Shown piece by piece: positions 54,331-63,692 of a stretch of DNA of 64,000 bases. Numbering within the stretch: position 1 is the stretch's first letter; each line of letters opens with the position of its first letter. The position numbers were made by a program, and so were the translations under genes. The DNA comes from Clostridium sp. MD294 (GTDB lineage Bacteria; Bacillota; Clostridia; Lachnospirales; Anaerotignaceae): contig NZ_CP097810.1 of the NCBI RefSeq assembly GCF_000364165.2, forward strand, positions 2,730,130 through 2,794,129, given 5' to 3'. Under the pieces are notes generated by a model. That model ran no database searches, had not been told where the DNA came from, and worked only from the letters and a program-made list of their open reading frames with translations.

Positions 54331-55313
54331 AACGCATGGGTAGAATTTCCAGAAAAGGAAATGAAAATCAAAAAGTAAATATATTTCGATATGTAACAAA
54401 AGATACATTTGATTCGTACAACTGGACACTAATTGAAAACAAACAGCGTTTTATAGGACAGGTTATGACTTCTAAAAATCCTGCTCGTTCCGCAGAAGAT
54501 ATTGACAGTACCACTCTTTCGTATGCAGAAATTAAATCTCTTACAACTGGTGATAAAAGAATTAAAGAAAAAATGGATTTAGATGTACAAGTGAACAAAT
54601 TAAAAGTTTTGAAAACGAACTATACTTCACAATTATATTATTTACAAGATAAAATTACGATACATTATCCTGAAATAATAAAAAATACTGAACAAACAAT
54701 AGAACGATTAGAACAAGCTACTACAATATTGCAACAATATCCAAAACAAGAAAATGACTTTTTTATGATATTGCAAGGAAAAAATTTTACAGAAAAAAAA
54801 GAAGCTGGAGAAAAAATTCTTTCTCTTTGTAAAACAATTACAACTACAGAGCAATCACTTTCTATAGGGAATTACAAAGGTTTTGACATGAAATTAGGTT
54901 TTGAAGGAAAACATTTTGAAATTACACTAAAACAAGCAAACAATTATAAAATAGAATTAGGACAAGATGTTTTTGGAAATATCACAAGAATAAATAATGC
55001 CATAGAAAATATTCCTCATCTATTAGACAAACAAAAAGAAAAGCTAACACAATTACATTTAGAATTAGAAAAAGCAAAAGCAGAAGTAGAAAAACCTTTT
55101 TTGCAGGAAGAAGAATTAAAACAAAAAAGTAAAAGATTAGCAGAATTAAATGCAGAATTGGATATGGAACAGCCAAGAAATTCTACATCACAAAGTCAAC
55201 AAAATGCAGAAAAAGCAGAAGAAAAAAAGCCATCTATATTAACTGCACTAAACAGTTTTAAACCAAAAGAAAATACAACAGAAATCAAAAAACAAAAAGA
55301 GGTGATGTTGTAA
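54331..55313 (+). pseudogene. SNF2-like helicase/methylase, C-terminal fragment
   Basis: From the first exon codons the frame reads QRMGRISRKGNENQKVNIFRYVT, helicase motif VI of SNF2-type proteins. It continues with FDSYNWTLIENKQRFIGQVMTSKNPARS and a long coiled-coil tail, ending at 55313. The N-terminal helicase and methylase parts are not in the window. Large proteins of this kind are carried by many Clostridia conjugative elements. The next gene (mobC) starts directly at its stop. Confidence 0.8.
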
Positions 55314-55636
55314 TGCAAAAAAGAACTATAGGACTTTATACTAAAGTTTCTGAACAAGAAAAAAATATCATTCATGAAAAAATGAAATCAGCTAACACAA
55401 ACAATATGAGAGGATATTTAAGAAAAATGGCAACAGAAGGCTATATCATTTCTGTAGATATGAATAGCATACAAGAACTTGTTATATTGCTTCGTTCTAT
55501 ATCCAACAATATCAATCAGATTGCAAAAAGAACAAATGAAACAGGAAATTTTTATGCAGAAGAAATGAAAGAATTACAACAATACTACCAAAAAATATGG
55601 TGTTCTGTAGAACAAATATTGAACCAATTTTTATAA
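55313..55636 (+). CDS. mobC: MobC-family relaxosome protein (second mobilization module)
   Basis: 107 residues, KRTIGLYTKVSEQEKNIIHEKMKSANTNNMRGYLRKMATEGYIISVDMNSIQELVILLRSISNNINQIAKR, the same architecture as the GC-rich mobC at 39960 but AT-rich and diverged. AAGAGGTGATGTTGTA precedes the ATG. Together with the next gene it forms a complete relaxosome pair from a different element. Confidence 0.88.
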   Translation: MQKRTIGLYTKVSEQEKNIIHEKMKSANTNNMRGYLRKMATEGYIISVDMNSIQELVILLRSISNNINQIAKRTNETGNFYAEEMKELQQYYQKIWCSVEQILNQFL

Positions 55637-55663
55637 AAAGTTCTGTAAAAAAGAGGTGAGTAT

Positions 55664-57037
55664 ATGGCAGTTGTTCATTTTCATAACAGACATACTTCTA
55701 AAAACCAAACAGTAAAAGAGTGTATCAAATTTCATATTGATTACGCTAAAAATCCAGAAAAAACACAAAATGGATTGCTTGTCAGTGCTTATGGGTGCAG
55801 TCCAGAAACAGCAGCAGAAGAATTTTTAATCAGCAAAAAAATGTATGAAATGATAACAAAAAGAAGTCAGCTAAAAGATAAAGATAATATTAGCTATATG
55901 CTTATGCAGTCATTTAAACCAGAAGAAATTACACCACAAAAAGCACATGAAATTGGTTATCAATTTGCCTATGAATTTACAAAAGGAGAACATCAATTTG
56001 TAGTTTCTACACATACAGATAAAGAACATATTCATAATCATGTAGAATTTAATAGCACTTCATTAGATTGTACACACAAGTTTAATGCTTATAAGCGATG
56101 GGGAATATCAGCACAAAAATTGAGTGATAAAATTTGTAAGGAACATTGTCTATCTACTGTAAAAGAACCGCAACAAAAAAGCAAACAATATGCAGAATGG
56201 AAAGCAAAAAAAGAAAATAAAAGTTGGAAACAAACATTAAAAAGTACCATAGATGAAATGATTCCACAAAGCAAAAATTTTGAAGATTTTATTGAAAATA
56301 TAAGGAAACAAGGTTATGAAGTGAAACAAGGAAAACAAATTTCATTCAGAGTAGTCGGACAAAATCGCTTTACAAGAATGAAAACTTTGGGTGCAGAATA
56401 TACTGAAACTGCCATTGCAGAAAAAATAAAATTACAGCAGTCAAAAGAAAAAACAATTAAAAAAAGTATCACTTCCTTTATTGATATAGAGCAAAAAAAG
56501 AAAGATGGAAAAGGTGCAGCTTATGAACAATGGGCAAAAATATTTAATGTAAAACAAGCAGCAAATACCGTAAATTTTTTAACAGAAAATAATGTAGATT
56601 ATCAAAAATTAGAGCAACAAGTACAGAATAGCACAAAGCAATTTAATGAAATATCTAATCAATTAAAACAAAAAGAAAAGCAAATAAAAGAGGTTTTGGA
56701 GTTAAAGACGAACATCATTTATTACGCTAGAACCATTGATATTTATAAGCAATATCAGAAAACAAAAGACAAACAAAATTTCAAAAAAGAGCATAACGAG
56801 GACATCATAAAGCACGAAAAAGCAAAAGCATTTTTTGAAAAAACCAATCAAAAAAAGCTGCCAAAAGTAAAGGAATTACAGCAACAAAATCAAAATTTAT
56901 TAGCAGAAAAACAACAGCTTTATCAACAATATACAACAGCAAAAAAGGAAATGCTGGAGTATCAAACAGCAAAGCAAAACATGGATAAACTGCTCCAAAC
57001 CAAACAAAAAAGCTCAGAAAAAGACCAAGAAATATAA
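55664..57037 (+). CDS. Relaxase of the second mobilization module
   Basis: 457 residues, full length. AVVHFHNRHTSKNQTVKECIKFHIDYAKNPEKT, HTDKEHIHNHVEFNSTSLD with the metal-binding His residues, and a Gln/Lys-rich helical C-terminus (KTKQKSSEKDQEI). It is a homologue of the relaxase at 41111 but host-like in composition and intact. AAGAGGTGAGTAT precedes the ATG. It could mobilise DNA carrying its own oriT, which I did not locate. Confidence 0.9.
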   Translation: MAVVHFHNRHTSKNQTVKECIKFHIDYAKNPEKTQNGLLVSAYGCSPETAAEEFLISKKMYEMITKRSQLKDKDNISYMLMQSFKPEEITPQKAHEIGYQFAYEFTKGEHQFVVSTHTDKEHIHNHVEFNSTSLDCTHKFNAYKRWGISAQKLSDKICKEHCLSTVKEPQQKSKQYAEWKAKKENKSWKQTLKSTIDEMIPQSKNFEDFIENIRKQGYEVKQGKQISFRVVGQNRFTRMKTLGAEYTETAIAEKIKLQQSKEKTIKKSITSFIDIEQKKKDGKGAAYEQWAKIFNVKQAANTVNFLTENNVDYQKLEQQVQNSTKQFNEISNQLKQKEKQIKEVLELKTNIIYYARTIDIYKQYQKTKDKQNFKKEHNEDIIKHEKAKAFFEKTNQKKLPKVKELQQQNQNLLAEKQQLYQQYTTAKKEMLEYQTAKQNMDKLLQTKQKSSEKDQEI

Positions 57038-57098
57038 AAAATGGGAAAACAATTTGATGTTGTTTTCCCTCTTTTTTTATTTGCGTTTTTTGTTTTTA

Positions 57099-57263
57099 GC
57101 CACGCCGAAGGCGTTTTGCAAATTTCAAAAAAATTTGCATTTGGGGTTTGGGGGTGCTGAATGTCCAGTGGACATTCGTTTAGCACCGACCGGAGCAAAG
57201 CGTAGACACGCCCCAACAAGCGTGGAAAGGGATATCCCTTTCCCCTGCTTGCACTCAGTGCAG
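57099..57263 (-). repeat. Structured intergenic repeat, copy 3 of 3
   Basis: Reverse-orientation copy of the repeats at 5561 and 19287, with all four hairpins intact (GGAAAGGGATATCCCTTTCC near 57223-57242). It closes the mobile region just downstream of the second relaxase. No gene lies between here and 57499. Confidence 0.85.
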
Positions 57264-57498
57264 ATTTTATTTTTTATATGATTTTTATAGATTCCAATTG
57301 TTTACAAATTTGTTTATAGACTAAAAAAATATTTATAAAAATTTTTAAAAAATCTAATTTCTAAAACAATTTTATTTTTATCAATACGAAATTTAAAAAT
57401 AGATTGACGAAAAAGGAAACATGACTTATTATAGAAATATCAGTAGAAAAGACTTATTTATATTACAAATGATTTTCAAAAAAGAAAGGAGAAATCGA

Positions 57499-57873
57499 AT
57501 GAAAAAATATGATTTATCTGACTTAGAATTGGAGGTAATGGATTATATTTGGAGCCATAAAGAGGGGGTGTTATTTAAAGATTTAGTACAGCATTTTATT
57601 ACAGAGCAAGGCAAAGAATGGAAAAGACAATCTTTAAGAACTTTTTTATTAAGATTGGAAGAAAAAGGATTTCTAAGAATTGAACAAACTGCCAGAAGAA
57701 GTTACATCTATATTGCAATACAAACCAAACAACAGTATGTGCAAAAATGGACGAAAAACCTTTTAAATGAAATGTATTCAAGTTCTTTAAAAAACTTTGT
57801 CTGTGCATTAACTGGAGGAGAAAAACTAAGCAAAAAAGAGATAGAAGAATTAAAAGATATGATTGAAGAATAA
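57499..57873 (+). CDS. BlaI/MecI/CopY-family repressor
   Basis: 124 residues. KKYDLSDLELEVMDYIWSHKEGVLFKDLVQHFITEQGKEWKRQSLRTFLLRLEEKGFLRIEQTARRSYIYI is the penicillinase-repressor winged helix. ATG at 57499 follows GAAAGGAGAAATCGA. It pairs with the M56 metallopeptidase just downstream. In the bla system the peptidase triggers repressor cleavage. Upstream TTTACAAATTTGTTTA (57300-57320) is a possible operator. Confidence 0.9.
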   Translation: MKKYDLSDLELEVMDYIWSHKEGVLFKDLVQHFITEQGKEWKRQSLRTFLLRLEEKGFLRIEQTARRSYIYIAIQTKQQYVQKWTKNLLNEMYSSSLKNFVCALTGGEKLSKKEIEELKDMIEE

Positions 57874-57886
57874 AGGTGGCAGAAAA

Positions 57887-59245
57887 GTGGTACAAAGCAC
57901 AATATTTGCGATGTCTTTAACAGGAAGTATATTATTTTTATTTTGGTATTTTATTTCAAAAATAGAAGTGATTTCGCATTCTTTTAAAAGAAATCTTTTA
58001 GGAATTACTACAATTTCTTTTTTAATTCCTTTTCCAAGATTAAAAAATTATTATTTAGATTTATTAAAGTATTTATTCCATTATGAAAAGCAAGGAATAA
58101 AAGAGGTTACAGAAATAAAACATATCCTTTATATAACACCAGATGGTAGCCTATACAATTTTGATATAAAGCATTATGTAACGATACTATTTTTTTGTTC
58201 ATGGATTATGGTTATGATAGTGATGTTAATAAAAAAAAGAACACAGTATAAAAAGTTAAATTTTGTTTTACAAAATAGTATTTCTAAAAAGATGGAAGAA
58301 TATCAAAAAAATTTTATAGAACAAGAGAAAAAATATCGAAAAATTAAAAAAGATATTTCTGTTAAAAAAGTATATGGTGTAGAACTACCTATGACAATAG
58401 GATTTTTAAAGCCTACCATCTTTTTGCCTGTGGAAGAAATGACAAAAAAAGAATTAGAATTAATTATAAAGCATGAAATGGTGCATATTCAAAAAAAAGA
58501 TTTTATTTTAAAAATAATGGGAACACTTGTTGTTATGATTCATTGGTTTAATCCACTTAGTTATATTTTGCTGAAACAAATCAATACCATTTCTGAGTTA
58601 AGTTGTGATGAAACAGTTGTTTTGACATTAAAAAATGAAGAAATAAAACAATACCAGAAGTTAATATTGCAATTTTTGATAGAATTTTTAAATAATGAAG
58701 AAGAATATGAAAATACAAGTTTTTTACCTATTAGTTACTTTGGAAATAGTACAAAAAAAAGAGTAGAGGAGAGATTAAAAGCGATGAAAAAAATAAGAAA
58801 AATGACAAAATTACAAATAGTAGTAACAACTGGTGTATGGATTGTTATGATGATGGTATCTTCTGTAGGAATTTTAGCTTATCAAGAGGAACGAGTAACA
58901 CATGTAGAAAAATATGACCCTAAAAGAGAAATAACCACATATGTATATCCTGATGATGTATCACCATTAGAAGATCCTTCTTTACCGCAGTTTACATTAG
59001 TAGAGGGGTGCGACAATTATATTATGTATGAAGATGGTACAACAGAGCCTATGTATGAAAATGAAACAATAGAAAGAGCAAGCTGTTCTCATAATTATAG
59101 AAGTACCAAATATAGTAATCACCAAAAAGATGGGAATGGTGGCTGTACTGTAACAATTTATACCGCTGAAATATGCAGTAAGTGCGGAGCAGAAAGAAAT
59201 AGAGAAGAACAAAATTCAATATCCTATAAAAAGTGTCCTCATTAA
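57887..59245 (+). CDS. BlaR1-like M56 metallopeptidase with non-penicillin-binding sensor end
   Basis: 452 residues. Several membrane segments surround the zinc motif KHEMVH (about residues 195-200), with ELSCDETVV as the third-ligand region. A further membrane segment (VVTTGVWIVMMMVSSVGILAY) leads to a short outside domain ending CSHNYR..GGCTV..CSKCGAE..KKCPH, a cysteine/histidine zinc-ribbon-like module instead of a beta-lactam sensor. I take the GTG at 57887, which follows AAAGGTGGCAGAAAA. The signal sensed is unknown. Confidence 0.85.
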   Translation: MVQSTIFAMSLTGSILFLFWYFISKIEVISHSFKRNLLGITTISFLIPFPRLKNYYLDLLKYLFHYEKQGIKEVTEIKHILYITPDGSLYNFDIKHYVTILFFCSWIMVMIVMLIKKRTQYKKLNFVLQNSISKKMEEYQKNFIEQEKKYRKIKKDISVKKVYGVELPMTIGFLKPTIFLPVEEMTKKELELIIKHEMVHIQKKDFILKIMGTLVVMIHWFNPLSYILLKQINTISELSCDETVVLTLKNEEIKQYQKLILQFLIEFLNNEEEYENTSFLPISYFGNSTKKRVEERLKAMKKIRKMTKLQIVVTTGVWIVMMMVSSVGILAYQEERVTHVEKYDPKREITTYVYPDDVSPLEDPSLPQFTLVEGCDNYIMYEDGTTEPMYENETIERASCSHNYRSTKYSNHQKDGNGGCTVTIYTAEICSKCGAERNREEQNSISYKKCPH

Positions 59246-59299
59246 AAAAATATTTTGTTAAATTTTAAAAAAAGTATTGCATTTTGTCAAAAAAGTGGT

Positions 59300-59347
59300 A
59301 TGCTATGTGTAAGTTTTATATAAAGACTTATATATAGCATATTTTTT
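59300..59347 (+). terminator. Terminator after the M56 gene
   Basis: ATGCTATGTGTAAG (59300-59313) pairs with CTTATATATAGCAT (59327-59340) with two G-U pairs, then ATTTTTT. It also overlaps a possible promoter TTGCAT-16-TATGCT, so an operator role is not excluded. Confidence 0.6.
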
Positions 59348-59374
59348 ATATCATGATAAAAAGGAGAATAAATA

Positions 59375-59560
59375 GTGAAAACATTTTTGGCAGATTTTTT
59401 TTGCAGATTAAAAGAAATATACTTATTTCCTTTTACAGAAGGATTTGCAATCAATCGTTGTTTTGGCGACCCAAGACATCGTCTTACACATGAAGAAGCA
59501 GAAGAATTAAGAAAATGGATTAGGGAAACTTGGAATGACTCTGAATCAGATGACAAATAA
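59375..59560 (+). CDS. Small protein of unknown function
   Basis: 61 residues, MKTFLADFFCRLKEIYLFPFTEGFAINRCFGDPRHRLTHEEAEELRKWIRETWN.... The GTG start has AAAAGGAGAATAAATA upstream. An N-terminal amphipathic/hydrophobic helix with one Cys and a charged C-terminal helix. No family recognised. It lies between the BlaI/M56 pair and the secreted proteases. Confidence 0.55.
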   Translation: MKTFLADFFCRLKEIYLFPFTEGFAINRCFGDPRHRLTHEEAEELRKWIRETWNDSESDDK

Positions 59561-59611
59561 TATAGCATTTAACTAATATTATAAATACAAAAAAGAAAGG
59601 AGAAGATTGAA

Positions 59612-59632
59612 ATGCGTTGGAGAGGTGGATAA
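59612..59632 (+). CDS. Six-codon micro-ORF MRWRGG
   Basis: ATG-CGT-TGG-AGA-GGT-GGA-TAA preceded by AAGAAAGGAGAAGATTGAA, an excellent ribosome binding site at the right distance. Too short to call from coding statistics. It could be a leader peptide for the structure and protease gene downstream. Confidence 0.4.
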   Translation: MRWRGG

Positions 59633-59640
59633 CAAAATAA

Positions 59641-59711
59641 AAAATGCCTTATAATATAGCGTTTTGTATTGCGTGGCAGCAGTAAAATTCTATATTTTTA
59701 TAAGACATTTT
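59641..59711 (+). other. Long-range stem-loop upstream of the cysteine protease
   Basis: AAAATGCCTTATAA (59641-59654) pairs with TTATAAGACATTTT (59698-59711), 13 of 14 positions, around 43 bases. It lies between the micro-ORF and the ribosome binding site of the next gene. Confidence 0.55.
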
Positions 59712-59769
59712 CCTAAGTATAACAAATAAAAAATAAAATTTCAAATGTTAATTTTAGGAGGAATATATT

Positions 59770-60966
59770 ATGAAAAAAATGATAGCTTTAGCATTAAGCT
59801 GTGTTATAGCAACTGGTTCTGTAGTAACAGGATTTGCTCAACAATTAGAGGAAAATATTAATGTAGTATTAGAAGAAACTGAAAATGGTATAAAAGAAAA
59901 CGTAAATGAAATTAGTGAAAAAGATGCAGAATTAGTTGCAAAGCAATTTATTATATCAAGGTCAAAAGCACCAGGAGTAACAGAAACATTTCCAGAAAAT
60001 TTTACTCTTGAAAAAAATATAACAATGTATGATTTAAGTGATACTCCTTCTGCATATAAATTTGATGTTTTAGATGAAAATGGTTCATATAGTGGCTATA
60101 TTGTAATTGGAGCACAAAAATGTTACCATCCAGTTATAGAATTTAGTTGTTCTGATGGAGAAAGCATATTTGACACAGCAGCCAATAAAACAAGAAATGC
60201 TAATAAAATGTATTACGTTGGTGGAATTGACTACTTAGTAGAGAATGAAGCTGAGGAACTTGTTGACTTAGATGGACAGAACATTGGTACATATAGTGAA
60301 TTACAAGGAACATTAAAAAAAGCAAGAGATTCTGAAGATGAATTTAAAAATGAATGGAATGATGCATTAGAACGAGCTAGTAAGGTTGCTGAAATCGAAG
60401 ATCCTGCTGATATTGAAGAAGATTGGGATGATTTCGATGGACAAGAAATGTATGATTATAATACAGTAAAATATGTAACCCAAGGTCAATATCCAGATAG
60501 GGATAATTGTTCTGCGGTAGCAGCAGTTAATGCATTTGCATACTGTGATGAGATATATGGTATGAATAAATTAAAACTTAATGGCAGTTGGGATGCAACT
60601 TATAGAAGAATATTACAAACAAGTGGTGCTGCTGGTGGAAACGGAGCTCTTGCAAAAGATTTATTTAATGCAATTGAAACATTTATAGATGATGTAGGTG
60701 TAACTCGTTTGAATTGTTCCTATTCTGCAAGAGTTAATACAGACACTATAAGAAGTAATATTATTAACGATAGTCCACAAATTTTATTTTTAATGAATAA
60801 CAAGATATACAATGACCATTTTGTATTGGTCGTATCTTATGAAAAATATATGTATGATAGAAAAGATGATAAAATATACTTTGGCATTATTGGGGGAAGA
60901 ACAACATCTGTAAGATATATACCTTATGATAAAACATCAAATAGTGTGATTACTTTATCTTGCTAA
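59770..60966 (+). CDS. Secreted papain-like cysteine protease (C39/streptopain-like)
   Basis: 398 residues. A signal peptide (MIALALSCVIATGSVVTGFA), an inhibitory-propeptide-like region (SEKDAELVAKQFIISRSKAPG .. YSGYIVIGAQKCYHPVIEFS), and a catalytic domain with Cys247 in DRDNCSAVAAVNAFAYC and His350 in YNDHFVLVVSYEK. The arrangement recalls streptopain-type secreted proteases, though sequence identity is low. TTTAGGAGGAATATATT precedes the ATG. No sortase motif or anchor, so it is probably released. Confidence 0.75.
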   Translation: MKKMIALALSCVIATGSVVTGFAQQLEENINVVLEETENGIKENVNEISEKDAELVAKQFIISRSKAPGVTETFPENFTLEKNITMYDLSDTPSAYKFDVLDENGSYSGYIVIGAQKCYHPVIEFSCSDGESIFDTAANKTRNANKMYYVGGIDYLVENEAEELVDLDGQNIGTYSELQGTLKKARDSEDEFKNEWNDALERASKVAEIEDPADIEEDWDDFDGQEMYDYNTVKYVTQGQYPDRDNCSAVAAVNAFAYCDEIYGMNKLKLNGSWDATYRRILQTSGAAGGNGALAKDLFNAIETFIDDVGVTRLNCSYSARVNTDTIRSNIINDSPQILFLMNNKIYNDHFVLVVSYEKYMYDRKDDKIYFGIIGGRTTSVRYIPYDKTSNSVITLSC

Positions 60967-61035
60967 AAAATTATTGATAAGGTAAAAGTTGTTTTACTTC
61001 TGCCTTTCATTATAAAAAAGGAGAATAGATAAAAT

Positions 61036-61947
61036 ATGAAAAAAATAGGTATATTATTTACAATGTTATTTTGTTTATTATATTGTATTATAGCTTTTGC
61101 AAATGAAATAACAGAGGACAAAATCAATGAGGCAGTAAATAATGAGGACGTTATAACAATGGAAGAATTTATTAATATACCAAATTCCTCCACCATTTCT
61201 ATGATACAAGTTTATGTACATAAATATGGTATATGTCATGTAGTAGATGAAAATGAAGTGAAACAAGGATATGATATATTGATGAATATGCCTTTAGAAA
61301 AAATAGTAGATGCTCCTACTTATTTTGAAATAGATAAAAATGATGGTGCTTATCCAAGTGACGTAGAAAGGTATCATGTAACATTCTATAAAAATGGTGA
61401 AGAATTAACAAGTTTTTCAGTGACTGCAGATAAAATATTTACACATGATTGGGTGTTTGTATCTGGAAATATGGAAGATGGCAAAGAAAACGAATTTTAT
61501 AAATTTCTTCAAAATGCAGAAAAAAAACATCAAAGATATACTTTCGAATTAAATGAGAAAGATATTTATAATAATGAAGTGTTTGTGGATACTAAAAAAG
61601 TAACTTATAAATGGGGAAAACCTTATATCAATAAAAATAATCAAATGATGGTACCATTTAAAGAATTGAATACAGCATTAAATACACAAGCAACATATGA
61701 TGTGAAAACACAAATGGTTTCTGTGCGAAAAGAAAAACCTGTACCATTATATGGAGAAGTAACAGATGAAATTATATATGTTGCTGTAAGAGATTTGGCT
61801 ACATTGGGTGGATATGATATTTATTGGGATGATGAGTTAAAAATAGTATATATTACAAAAGAAGAAGGTATTAAAATATGGAATAAAGAAACGATATATC
61901 TGCCAGAAGATGAATATTATAAAAGACAGCATATGTTTAAGCAATAA
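61036..61947 (+). CDS. Secreted protein with copper-amine-oxidase-N-like stalk domain
   Basis: 303 residues. A signal peptide (GILFTMLFCLLYCIIAFA), a central region with no recognised fold, and a C-terminal stalk domain (NNQMMVPFKELNTALNTQATYDVKTQMVSVRKE ... IYVAVRDLATLGGYDIYWDDELKIVYI), a surface adhesion/wall module common in Clostridia. AAAAGGAGAATAGATAAAAT precedes the ATG. It lies 70 bases after the cysteine protease gene and could be a partner or substrate of it. Confidence 0.7.
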   Translation: MKKIGILFTMLFCLLYCIIAFANEITEDKINEAVNNEDVITMEEFINIPNSSTISMIQVYVHKYGICHVVDENEVKQGYDILMNMPLEKIVDAPTYFEIDKNDGAYPSDVERYHVTFYKNGEELTSFSVTADKIFTHDWVFVSGNMEDGKENEFYKFLQNAEKKHQRYTFELNEKDIYNNEVFVDTKKVTYKWGKPYINKNNQMMVPFKELNTALNTQATYDVKTQMVSVRKEKPVPLYGEVTDEIIYVAVRDLATLGGYDIYWDDELKIVYITKEEGIKIWNKETIYLPEDEYYKRQHMFKQ

Positions 61948-62357
61948 AGATACATTATGAATATTAATATGTTTGTAGCAAATATTAAAATAGTAATTGA
62001 ATATGACATTTCGAATTGTTTTTTATCTAATTTTATTTTTCCTTTTTTATAAAAAAATTATTGTTTATATTATTATAATATTCAAAAAAATATTTATTTT
62101 AACATAATAAAGTTATTAGTTTAGTTCTGTTAATTTAATATGAAAATAAAAATACAAAAAAAACTTTTAAAAATGCAATATTAAAAGGACAAAAAAGAAC
62201 AAAATCTTTAAAAGTAATTTTTATATTTATGTATAGAAACAGCTCCTTTCTAGAAGAAACTATTTTTTATTTCATTTTATTGTATTTTCAATAAGGGGGC
62301 TGTTGTCTATATTATTTTAATATAACAGAATCTTAATTTAAGATGGGGGGAATTTAT
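61948..62357. other. AT-rich intergenic with a leader stem
   Basis: No gene. Only the stem at 62238-62304 and the ribosome binding site of the next gene stand out. Confidence 0.5.
62238..62304 (+). other. Long stem-loop in the leader of the CHAT-like gene
   Basis: AACAGCTCCTTT (62238-62249) pairs with AAGGGGGCTGTT (62293-62304) with two G-U pairs. No strong T-tract after it, so it may be a regulatory fold or a weak terminator. Confidence 0.45.
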
Positions 62358-63692
62358 ATGAAAAAATTTATTACAATGGCTGTTTCATTAATTTTATGTT
62401 TTAATACCACAATTTCAGCTTTTGCAGCAATTCCAGAAGGATGGCGTGAAATGACTGAGGAAGAAATTGAATCAATTTCAGGTGATTTTATAGAACCAGA
62501 AAGAAACACTGAGAAAACAGCAACAGATGAAATGTATGCTGCTCTTTATGCACCAGTGCGAGGTGATATAGATACTATTCCAGACGTTGATATTGCTGAA
62601 GACTATTTAGGTGGAAATTACCTGAATTATTCTGTAGAACGTTATATAAATCCTAGATATGTAAACATTGACCGTTTATATAATTGTACCGATGTTTTAA
62701 TGTATACAGGTCATGGAAATTATGATAGAGTTGTCATTTCTCCAAGTGCAGAAAGCGATAAAACAGACGATAATTGCACTGGTGTTTATATGGGAAGTAA
62801 AAGTATTGTTGACAAAACATATAACGCAAAACTTGTAGGTATTTTAAAAAGAAATATGTCTGCCTGTAAATTTGTATTATTTGCGTGCTGTGAAGCAGCA
62901 AAAACAAACTCAAACATCACGAAAAGTGTTGTAGAAAATGGAGCAAAATCAGCAATTGGATGGAAAGTGAAAGTTGGCTCTCCTGATTTACACAAATGGG
63001 AAAGAAGATTTTTTGAAAATGTTTCTTCTAGGGGTTCAACTATTTATAATGCAACAAAGGAAGCTAATACGCTTAATGGTTTTGCATTTCGTGAGGATAT
63101 AATACAAAACGTTTTTTATGGAGATAAAGATTTAAAACTATCCAATAATAAAAGCAGAAGTACAGAAGAAACAACTAAGAATGGATTAATACAAATAGAT
63201 AAAAATTTGAATATTGATTGTAGTAATAAAAATATAACTGATTTAACAAACTATCTTGAAGAAAATGTAGAGGGATTTGACTCTAATTTATTTAAAGTAA
63301 AAGTAATTCACAATTCTATACCTGGTGAAAATTATTATACAATTTTATATGGTATGGAAATAGGTGAATTTCAGACACCATATGAGGTAATTGTTTTTGT
63401 TGAAGATGATAATATTGAATATTCTGCAACATTTGATAAGAGTGATATTGAAAATTTAATGATAACACCAATCGCTTTTGAAGAAGATACCTCGCTTGAA
63501 AGCAAAATTGAAGCAGCGAAAAAGGAAGCAAGAAAAGAAGTTCCTGATGATGTTATCGTAGAAGAACAAATAGTTAAAAAAGTTTTAAATGAAGATTTAG
63601 TGCCAATGCTTTTTGTAAAAACATCATGTATAGATGAATATGGTGGTGTATTTGTTTTATATTACGAATGCAGTTTAGATGAGAAACAATAA
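62358..63692 (+). CDS. Secreted caspase-like (CHAT/C25-type) protease
   Basis: 444 residues. A signal peptide (FITMAVSLILCFNTTISAFA) is followed by a caspase-fold domain: TDVLMYTGHGNYD with His119, CKFVLFACCEAAKTNS with the likely nucleophile Cys178, then VVENGAKSAIGWKV and FFENVSSRGSTIYNATKEA, the pattern of CHAT proteases. A C-terminal region of about 180 residues is unrecognised. ATG at 62358 follows GATGGGGGGAATTTAT. CHAT proteases are usually cytoplasmic and act in stress or defence systems; a secreted one is less usual. Confidence 0.75.
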   Translation: MKKFITMAVSLILCFNTTISAFAAIPEGWREMTEEEIESISGDFIEPERNTEKTATDEMYAALYAPVRGDIDTIPDVDIAEDYLGGNYLNYSVERYINPRYVNIDRLYNCTDVLMYTGHGNYDRVVISPSAESDKTDDNCTGVYMGSKSIVDKTYNAKLVGILKRNMSACKFVLFACCEAAKTNSNITKSVVENGAKSAIGWKVKVGSPDLHKWERRFFENVSSRGSTIYNATKEANTLNGFAFREDIIQNVFYGDKDLKLSNNKSRSTEETTKNGLIQIDKNLNIDCSNKNITDLTNYLEENVEGFDSNLFKVKVIHNSIPGENYYTILYGMEIGEFQTPYEVIVFVEDDNIEYSATFDKSDIENLMITPIAFEEDTSLESKIEAAKKEARKEVPDDVIVEEQIVKKVLNEDLVPMLFVKTSCIDEYGGVFVLYYECSLDEKQ

